Assembly (NCBI GenBank): GCA_031551775.1
Contig: JAVBND010000045.1
Location: forward strand, 1 to 11,147
Direction of reading: 5' to 3'
Length of the DNA stretch: 11,147 bases
Origin: Anaerozeibacter sp031551775
Lineage (GTDB): Bacteria; Bacillota; Clostridia; Christensenellales; Aristaeellaceae
A model generated the notes under the pieces. That model searched no databases. It was not told where the DNA came from and saw only the letters and a program-made list of their open reading frames with translations. The position numbers and the translations under genes were made by a program. Positions 6,301-11,147 of the stretch are shown here, in pieces (within the stretch, counting starts at the first letter, position 1; the number at the start of each line of letters is the position of its first letter).

Positions 6301-7392
6301 CTATCCCTCCCAAACGCTCAAGTTGTTTGACTCAAGCACCGCGCGGTCGATGGGCGCCGAATCGCGCACCGCGATTTGCTGGGTCAGCATCACGTTGTCC
6401 TGAGGCCCTTCGCGCTTGAGTTGGCGGATAAGCAAATCAAAGCAGGCAACGCCCAGCCGCGAAGGATCCTGCGCCACGGTCGTGATCGAAGGAATCGAAT
6501 ACTGGGCGATGGAGATGTTGTCAAAGCCGACGATTGCGATATCTTCCGGCACGCGCAGGCCGTGACGAAGCGAAGCGCTGATCGCGCCCTGCGCCACCAT
6601 GTCATTGCTCGTCAGCACCACCTGGGGGCGCCGCGCCGGGTCGGTTTCCTCAATCAATTGACCAAACCGTTCGTAGGCGCGGCCCATTTTGGCGAAGTTC
6701 AGCACAGGGTCAAGCACCACCGTGCGATCCGATTCAGGGATGCCCAGGTCGTCGAGGCCTTGCATGAAGCCGCCAAACCGGCGGCTCAGGTTTTCTTGCC
6801 AGTCAACTTTTTCACCGAAATAACCAAAGCGGCGGTAGCCGCTTTGACCGAGCGCAAGGGTCAGGCTGCGCACCGTATCGAAGTTGTTGAACTCGACGCA
6901 CGGAAATCCTTCGAGGTAACGGTCGCCCAGAACGACCGGAACGCCTGAAGCGAGCGCCATGCGAATCGCCGATTCATCCTTTGCGCCTCCAATAAAGATC
7001 AGCCCGTCCACGCGACGCTCAACCAGCGCCGTCACGCTCTTCTTTAAGATGTTGTGGTCAAAGTGCAAATCGCACGTCAGCACGACCAATCCCTGCTTTT
7101 GCGCGCACTCAAGCACCGCCGCGGCCGATTGCGCGTAATACTCGCTTGAGATATCCTGAAGAATAACGCCGATGATCTGCGAGCTTTGGGTACGAAGAGA
7201 ACGCGCGTTTGCGTTTCGCCGGTAGTCAAGCGCGCGGATCGCTTCAAAGATGCGCTCCTGTGTCTCCTGCGAGATGGGGGCGGTTGAGTTTAGAACGTGG
7301 GACACCGTAGCGGGCGATACGCCGGCATGGCGCGCAACGTCATAAATGGTGGTGCGCTTTTTTTCAGCGCCGGGAGAATTGCGTTTGCTCAT
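6301..7392 (-). CDS. LacI-family transcriptional regulator
   Basis: A 363-residue sugar-responsive DNA-binding protein. The N-terminal helix-turn-helix is clear: TTIYDVARHAGVSPATVSHVLN at about residues 14-35. It is followed by the hinge region ending in NANARSLRTQ, which places the minor-groove A-R-S-L. The rest is a periplasmic-binding-protein-like effector domain: IIGVILQDISSEYY, VDGLIFIGGA, VVLGDRY, GYRRFGYFG, VVLTSNDMVAQGA, IAIVGFDNISIAQYSIPSITTVAQDP. A 10-residue basic leader precedes the helix-turn-helix. The start overlaps the uronyl hydrolase gene by 29 bases, and the ThuA start lies one base past its stop, so it is made as part of the catabolic operon. It most likely senses a pathway sugar and represses one or both units. 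The inverted repeat at 5575-5595 is one candidate site (inference). Confidence 0.94.
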   Translation of the reverse strand: MSKRNSPGAEKKRTTIYDVARHAGVSPATVSHVLNSTAPISQETQERIFEAIRALDYRRNANARSLRTQSSQIIGVILQDISSEYYAQSAAAVLECAQKQGLVVLTCDLHFDHNILKKSVTALVERRVDGLIFIGGAKDESAIRMALASGVPVVLGDRYLEGFPCVEFNNFDTVRSLTLALGQSGYRRFGYFGEKVDWQENLSRRFGGFMQGLDDLGIPESDRTVVLDPVLNFAKMGRAYERFGQLIEETDPARRPQVVLTSNDMVAQGAISASLRHGLRVPEDIAIVGFDNISIAQYSIPSITTVAQDPSRLGVACFDLLIRQLKREGPQDNVMLTQQIAVRDSAPIDRAVLESNNLSVWEG

Positions 7393-8359
7393 GCGCGTAC
7401 CCTTTCATGCCCAAGCCCGTACCGCGCCGCGCCGATTCCATCATCAGAAAGTGCGCCTGGCCCTCAGGCGACGTTCCGGGCGCTTCAAAGCGTGGCGAAC
7501 CCGCGCAGCCCTGCACCAGCCCACGCGCGTCCACGCGCCGGGTCACGCCGCTGCGCGCGGCTTCCGCGCGGTCAAGATAGCTTGGGCCAAGATACCCCCA
7601 TGATACCATTTTATAGATGGAGTACGCAACCATTTCGGTAATTTCACTTTCGACAAAGCTCGTGGGATCGTCGAGCACATCATGAAACAGCCCGTCTTCG
7701 CGTTGGTAGGACAGCACGGCATCTAAGAGATGGAGGTATTGCGCCGCCGCTTCCTTGTCACGCGCGTCACCCGCCTGTTTGAGGGCGATGGCCATGCGCA
7801 TCAGGCCCACCAGCGCCCAACCGTTGCCCACGCCCCAGCAGCAGGCTCTGGAAAACGCGCCCCTTGCCTCGTCCCACTTGTGGCGGTAGAGCCCGAGTTC
7901 CCCGTCGTACAGCCGCGCCTTGATGGCATGGAGCATTTTAAACGCATCTTCCACATGCCCCGCCGCCGCCAGCACATGCGGACCCATGCCCAGGCTGTCG
8001 GCCCAGATCTCGCTGACCCCGCGCAGCTGATAGCGCGCGCCGTCCATGGTTGACGGAGCATCGCGAAGCAGGTAATCGACGCCGCGCCGCGCCGCGCCCG
8101 GGAAAGTCTCGTCCCCGAGCAACCGCCCCGCCGCGAGCACCGGCTCCACGCAAACGGCGGGATCGACCAGCGCTGGCGTGCCTTCCACGTCACAGAGCCG
8201 CCCATCGTCGTTTTGGCGAACCACGCAATCGCGCGCCATCAGGATGAGCGACAATTCATCGCCCATCTCAAGCATCGCCTGCGCGGCCAGCCCCTGCTCC
8301 CAGCACTGGCGCGCCATGCACAGGAGGGCTTGCCGGACGCTCATTTCAACCGGGTTCAT
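7364..8359 (-). CDS. GH88/GH105-like unsaturated uronyl hydrolase
   Basis: A 331-residue alpha/alpha-barrel glycoside hydrolase of the GH88/GH105 type. It would remove the 4,5-unsaturated uronic acid that polysaccharide lyases leave on oligosaccharide ends. Landmarks are IWADSLGM (118-125), corresponding to the family's Asp-x-Leu/Phe-x-Met segment with the likely catalytic Asp121; CCWGVGNGWALVG (173-185), equivalent to the usual W-x-R-G-N-G-W; FVESEITEMVAY (235-246); and GTSPEGQAHFLMM near residue 305. Val177 replaces the Arg normally seen in W-x-R-G-N-G-W. No signal peptide, so cytoplasmic, as usual for the family. Its start overlaps the permease stop (ATGA), and its end overlaps the LacI gene by 29 bases. 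With two sulfatases nearby, a sulfated uronate polymer such as a glycosaminoglycan or ulvan-like glycan is the natural guess. Choosing GH88 over GH105 needs a profile search. Confidence 0.85.
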   Translation of the reverse strand: MNPVEMSVRQALLCMARQCWEQGLAAQAMLEMGDELSLILMARDCVVRQNDDGRLCDVEGTPALVDPAVCVEPVLAAGRLLGDETFPGAARRGVDYLLRDAPSTMDGARYQLRGVSEIWADSLGMGPHVLAAAGHVEDAFKMLHAIKARLYDGELGLYRHKWDEARGAFSRACCWGVGNGWALVGLMRMAIALKQAGDARDKEAAAQYLHLLDAVLSYQREDGLFHDVLDDPTSFVESEITEMVAYSIYKMVSWGYLGPSYLDRAEAARSGVTRRVDARGLVQGCAGSPRFEAPGTSPEGQAHFLMMESARRGTGLGMKGYAHEQTQFSRR

Positions 8360-9327
8360 GCCTTCAGCCCGCCGCCGCGCAGCGAGTCTACGAATACCGC
8401 GAAGATCAGCACGCCGCCCTTGATCACCTGTTGCCAGTAAGCCTGAACGTTAAGCAGTGTCATGCCGTTGAGGAGCACGGCCAGGATCAAAATGCCAAAA
8501 AGCGTGCCGGTCACCTTGCCCTTGCCGCCCGCGAGCGCGATGCCGCCAAGAATGACCGCCGCGATGCCGTCCATGTCGTTGCCGGTGCCGTGCTTGGGCA
8601 TGGCCGCCGCCGTCTGCGATACGGTGATGATGCCGCCGATCGCCGCGGTGATGGCCGCGATGACGTGGGAGATGAAACGCACCTTGGCGGTATTGATGCC
8701 GGCGAGCTGCGCGACGCGGGGATTTCCGCCCACCGCGAAGACCGTGCGGCCGTAGGTCGTATACTTGAGAATGTACCAGATGACGAGGTAGGTCAGCAGC
8801 ATAATGATGAGGCAGAAGGGAATGCCGAGAATTTTTCCGCTGCCGATGAAGGTGTACACCGGGTCGTTGATGCGGATATAGCGCCCGTCGGTCAGGAGGA
8901 ACGCGCCGCCGCGGAAGATGAACTGCATACCCATGGTGGCGATGATGGGGTTGACGCGCATCTTGGTGATGATGAAGGCGTTGATCGTGCCGCCCATAGC
9001 GCCGACCACGATGACGATCGCCATGGTCAGGTACGGGTTCATCCCCAGCTCATACAGAATGCCCATGATCATGCCGCAGAAGGCCGACAGGGCGTACTGC
9101 GAAACATCCAGCCCCCCAAGCAGCATCGCGACCGTGAGTCCGGCGGCCATGGTGCCCATGATGGAGGCGTAGGTGCCGATGTTCATGAGGTTTGAACTGG
9201 TGAAGAAGTAAGGTGAAGAAAAGCCAAAGACGAGCACCAGCACAGCAAGCGCGATCACGGTGGAGATGTCGCTGCGCATGATCTTGCCAAGGACTCCAAG
9301 GCCCGCGGCGCGCTTCGTATCCTGCAT
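8356..9327 (-). CDS. CUT2 sugar ABC transporter permease (RbsC-like), unit 1
   Basis: A 323-residue membrane permease of the BPD_transp_2 / RbsC family with a short basic N-terminus and about eight to ten hydrophobic segments. Landmarks are LLGGLDVSQYALSAF, the counterpart of the usual G-G-x-D-L-S-x-G-S motif with Gln-Tyr in place of the small residues; TTYGRTVFAVGGNPRVAQLAGI, the ATPase-contact loop; and VILGGIALAGGKGKVTG near the C-terminus. Length is normal. It starts 4 bases after the ATPase stop and its last bases overlap the uronyl hydrolase start (ATGA, 8359-8356). It differs clearly from the permease at 1507-2475, so the two transporters are not a recent duplication. Each may carry a different sugar, or both may serve one pathway. 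No binding-protein gene accompanies this pair in the window. Confidence 0.93.
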   Translation of the reverse strand: MQDTKRAAGLGVLGKIMRSDISTVIALAVLVLVFGFSSPYFFTSSNLMNIGTYASIMGTMAAGLTVAMLLGGLDVSQYALSAFCGMIMGILYELGMNPYLTMAIVIVVGAMGGTINAFIITKMRVNPIIATMGMQFIFRGGAFLLTDGRYIRINDPVYTFIGSGKILGIPFCLIIMLLTYLVIWYILKYTTYGRTVFAVGGNPRVAQLAGINTAKVRFISHVIAAITAAIGGIITVSQTAAAMPKHGTGNDMDGIAAVILGGIALAGGKGKVTGTLFGILILAVLLNGMTLLNVQAYWQQVIKGGVLIFAVFVDSLRGGGLKA

Positions 9328-9331
9328 GGTA

Positions 9332-10816
9332 TTATCCCCCTATCGCGTATTTGAGCAGGTTTTCCTGCGTAAACTCGGACGCATCCACTTCGGCGGTCAC
9401 GCGGCCTTCGTGAATGACAAATATGCGGTCGGCCATCGACATGATTTCAGGCAGCTCCGAGGAAATCATCAAAACCGCCTGGCGGCTCTTGCACAGGTCG
9501 TTGATGAGGTTGTAAATCTCCACCTTTGCGCCCACGTCGATCCCGCGCGTAGGTTCATTCAGGATCATCAGGCGCGGATCGGTGTAGAGCGCCTTGGCCA
9601 CGACCACCTTTTGCTGATTGCCGCCGGAAAGGCTGTCGGCCTCCGTCATGATGCCGGGCGTCTTGATGCCGAGCTTCTTCACCCACCCGCGCGCCACCTC
9701 GGCCTCGCGTTTCAGGTCAAAGATCCCCTTGCTCGACACCTTTTCAAGGCTCGCGATGGTGATGTTGTCCTTGACCGGGGCGATGGCATTGATGCCGTCG
9801 CTCTTGCGCTCGGCGGGGATGTAGGCAATGCCGCGCTTGAGCGCATCGACGGGACGCCTCGGCGCGTAATCTTGGCCGCCCATCGCCATGGTCCCTGACG
9901 CGTAAGGCGTAAGCCCCACAATTGAACTCGCAATCGCGGTGCGGCCCGCGCCCATGAGGCCGAAAAGTCCCACCACTTCGCCTTCACGCACGTTAAAAGA
10001 GATGTCCTTTAGAAAATCGGTCGTAAGCCCGCTAACCGAAAAGACCACCTCACCCAAGGGCACATCGCGCGTCGGGAACATGTCGGTGATCTCGCGCCCA
10101 ACCATGTAGGATACCAAGCGGTCGGCATCGGTTTCGCGGGTAGCGACCTCGGCGACCTTCTTGCCGTCGCGCATCACCATTACGCGGTCGGCGACTTCAA
10201 AGATTTCGTTTAAGCGGTGCGATATGTAAATGACCGAGACGCCTCTTTCTTTCATGCCCGCGATAAGCCGGAAAAGCTGCCGGGTTTCCACATCATTGAG
10301 CGCGCTGGTCGGCTCGTCCATGACCAATATCTTGACGTCGCGCGTAAACGCGCGCGCGATTTCCACCAACTGCTTCTCAGCCATCGACAGCTCGCCGACC
10401 GGAAGCCAGGGTTCGCGGTGCTCAAGGCCAAACTGGGCCATCACGCCCCGCGCCTGAGCGTATAGCGCCTTGTAATCAACTTTCTTGAGCGCGCCTGCGG
10501 TTGGGATGCGCCCGATGAAAAGGTTCTCCGCGATGGTCATGTCGTTTAGATAGCTCAGTTCCTGATACACAATGCCGATGCCCCGCTCAATGGCCTCACG
10601 CGTATTGTAACCCGAAAAGCGCTTGCCATCTATTTCAATCGCCCCGCTATCCGCCGAGTACGCGCCCGATAAAATCTTCATGAGCGTGGACTTGCCCGCG
10701 CCGTTCTCCCCGATCAGCGCGAGAACTTCACCCTTTTCAAGGGTGAGATCCACGTGATCGACCGCGACGATGCCCGGGAACGCCTTGTAAATGTCCTTCA
10801 TTGAAAGAATGCTCAT
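9332..10816 (-). CDS. CUT2 sugar ABC transporter, double ATPase (RbsA/MglA-like), unit 1
   Basis: A 494-residue two-domain ATPase and first gene of unit 1. Domain 1 is intact: Walker A GENGAGKST (36-44), Q-loop Gln85, signature LSMAEKQ (143-149), Walker B VMDEPTSAL (165-173), H-loop His200. Domain 2 has GLMGAGRTA (286-294) with Arg292 instead of the P-loop Lys, a canonical LSGGNQQK (396-403), and LNEPTRGID (419-427) in which Asn420 replaces the Walker B Asp. The Arg is usual in this family; the Asn further weakens the second site. The ATPase of unit 2 keeps Asp in that position. The start is preceded, 7 bases away, by GGTGATC (10830-10824), which matches the distal part of the full Shine-Dalgarno sequence. 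The permease begins 4 bases after the stop. It presumably energises that permease; the substrate is unknown. Confidence 0.95.
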   Translation of the reverse strand: MSILSMKDIYKAFPGIVAVDHVDLTLEKGEVLALIGENGAGKSTLMKILSGAYSADSGAIEIDGKRFSGYNTREAIERGIGIVYQELSYLNDMTIAENLFIGRIPTAGALKKVDYKALYAQARGVMAQFGLEHREPWLPVGELSMAEKQLVEIARAFTRDVKILVMDEPTSALNDVETRQLFRLIAGMKERGVSVIYISHRLNEIFEVADRVMVMRDGKKVAEVATRETDADRLVSYMVGREITDMFPTRDVPLGEVVFSVSGLTTDFLKDISFNVREGEVVGLFGLMGAGRTAIASSIVGLTPYASGTMAMGGQDYAPRRPVDALKRGIAYIPAERKSDGINAIAPVKDNITIASLEKVSSKGIFDLKREAEVARGWVKKLGIKTPGIMTEADSLSGGNQQKVVVAKALYTDPRLMILNEPTRGIDVGAKVEIYNLINDLCKSRQAVLMISSELPEIMSMADRIFVIHEGRVTAEVDASEFTQENLLKYAIGG

Positions 10817-10876
10817 GGCGTTTGATCACCCGCCTTCCGTTTTGGGTACAGAAAGGTCCTGCGCTTGGGTCGAAGA
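10817..10876 (-). promoter_or_regulatory. Leader of unit 1 with an atypical ribosome site
   Basis: The 60 bases before the ATPase start hold GGCGGGTGATC (10834-10824), an approximation of the full-length GGAGGTGATC ribosome-binding sequence, 7 bases from the ATG. No convincing -35/-10 pair is visible here or between the hairpins further upstream. The promoter of unit 1 is therefore either non-consensus or lies beyond the right edge. Confidence 0.4.
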
Positions 10877-10906
10877 AAGCCGCGCGGGCGCGAACCCGCG
10901 CGGCTT
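10877..10906. repeat. GC-rich hairpin 3 (closest to unit 1)
   Basis: A perfect 12-bp inverted repeat, AAGCCGCGCGGG (10877-10888) and its complement (10895-10906), with a 6-base loop. On the minus strand it is followed by TCTTCG, a poor U-tract. It resembles the hairpin at 436-465 in its core (CCGCGGG/CCGCGCGGG type). It may be a terminator for the upstream gene or part of the unit 1 leader. Confidence 0.6.
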
Positions 10907-10932
10907 AGATCATCAACAAACCCCGGTAACAA

Positions 10933-10961
10933 CGCCCTCGCGGGCGTGCACCGCGAGGGTG
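10933..10961. repeat. GC-rich hairpin 2
   Basis: Perfect 9-bp arms CCCTCGCGG (10935-10943) and CCGCGAGGG (10951-10959) enclose a 7-base loop. The stem extends by two further pairs on the plus strand if a G-U pair is allowed (10933-10961). No U-tract follows on either strand. Confidence 0.55.
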
Positions 10962-10964
10962 AAT

Positions 10965-11009
10965 GGGATTTTGACAAAGGGCGAGCTTGCCCGCCCGGCT
11001 CAAAATCCC
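10965..11009. terminator. Nested hairpin 1 behind the small upstream gene
   Basis: An outer perfect 10-bp stem GGGATTTTGA (10965-10974) / TCAAAATCCC (11000-11009) encloses an inner GGGC (10979-10982) / GCCC (10989-10992) stem. It starts 16 bases after the stop codon of the small gene at the right edge, so it is well placed as that gene's terminator. The A/T-rich stretch is part of the stem itself, not a separate U-tract, so termination strength is uncertain. Confidence 0.5.
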
Positions 11010-11024
11010 TGCCCGCCGCTTTCT

Positions 11025-11147
11025 CTATGCCTTCGCGGCGCGCGTTACCGCCTTGCCGCGTCGCTTGGATTTTTTTACCCTCTTCGTGGGCTTCAGGTTC
11101 GCGACCACCGCGCCCGATACCGCGCCCAGCGCCGCGCCCATCAAAAA
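11025..11147 (-). CDS. Small glycine-zipper protein, C-terminal part (cut by the right window edge)
   Basis: An open frame enters from the right edge and stops at TAG (11027-11025), giving 40 visible residues. They contain a hydrophobic glycine zipper, G-x3-G-x3-G-x3-A within MGAALGAVSGAVVANL, followed by a strongly basic tail rich in Lys and Arg (KPTKRVKKSKRRGKAVTRAAKA-type, about half charged). This looks like the end of a small membrane-associated protein with a cytoplasmic basic tail, similar in style to YtxH-like or other short glycine-zipper proteins, but no family can be assigned. The ATG at 11141 could be internal or the start; no ribosome site is visible in the six bases before it. 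Three hairpins separate it from unit 1, so it probably belongs to a different transcript. The reading could still be chance in this GC-rich sequence. Confidence 0.45.
   Translation of the reverse strand, partial: FLMGAALGAVSGAVVANLKPTKRVKKSKRRGKAVTRAAKA

Noticed and set aside
5834..6313. A 159-codon minus-strand frame overlapping the ThuA gene.
   Set aside because: It is a shifted frame of the ThuA gene with a Trp/Arg-rich composition; the ThuA frame has clear family motifs and a good ribosome site.
8431..9195. A 254-codon plus-strand open frame rich in Asp, His and Glu.
   Set aside because: It is the antisense image of a hydrophobic permease gene, which explains its charged composition.
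1..11147. CRISPR arrays, tRNA or rRNA genes, insertion sequences, phage genes.
   Set aside because: None seen: no direct repeat array, no cloverleaf-like sequence, no transposase or integrase frame.

Overview
The window reads as a GC-rich bacterial chromosome segment in which every convincing gene lies on the minus strand. Strong GGAGG-type ribosome binding sites, two ribose-type (CUT2/RbsABC-like) ABC importers, a LacI-family regulator and many GC-rich intergenic hairpins fit a Bacillota (Clostridia-like) genome. That assignment is inferred from style, not from a marker gene. The theme is sugar import plus intracellular breakdown of a sulfated, uronate-containing glycan.

Right edge (about 10817-11147, transcribed leftward): the C-terminal end of a small glycine-zipper protein with a basic tail, then about 200 bases holding three successive GC-rich hairpins. 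Unit 1 (10816 to 5676): CUT2 ATPase, CUT2 permease, a GH88/GH105-like unsaturated uronyl hydrolase, a LacI-family regulator and a ThuA-like protein. These genes overlap or are separated by 1-4 bases, so they form a tight operon. It ends in an intrinsic terminator at about 5603-5631.

Junction (5518-5675): the terminator of unit 1 physically overlaps a good minus-strand promoter (TTGTCC, 17 bases, TATAAT). A 7-7-7 inverted repeat sits on its predicted start site, and a consensus-like promoter faces the opposite way. Unit 2 (5511 to the left edge): a cytoplasmic cysteine-type sulfatase, a second CUT2 ATPase, a second CUT2 permease, the only visible sugar-binding protein, a strong hairpin, and a second sulfatase cut by the window edge.

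Working model (inference): small sulfated and/or unsaturated uronic sugars are captured by the exported binding protein and imported by one or both CUT2 systems. They are then desulfated by two sulfatases that lack signal peptides and cleaved by the cytoplasmic uronyl hydrolase. The ThuA-like protein has an unknown accessory role, and the LacI protein is the obvious local regulator. No polysaccharide lyase, no sulfatase maturase and no binding protein for the first transporter are present in the window. The individual families are known. The less ordinary points are the all-cytoplasmic desulfation layout, the doubled CUT2 system with one binding protein, and the dense regulatory junction.
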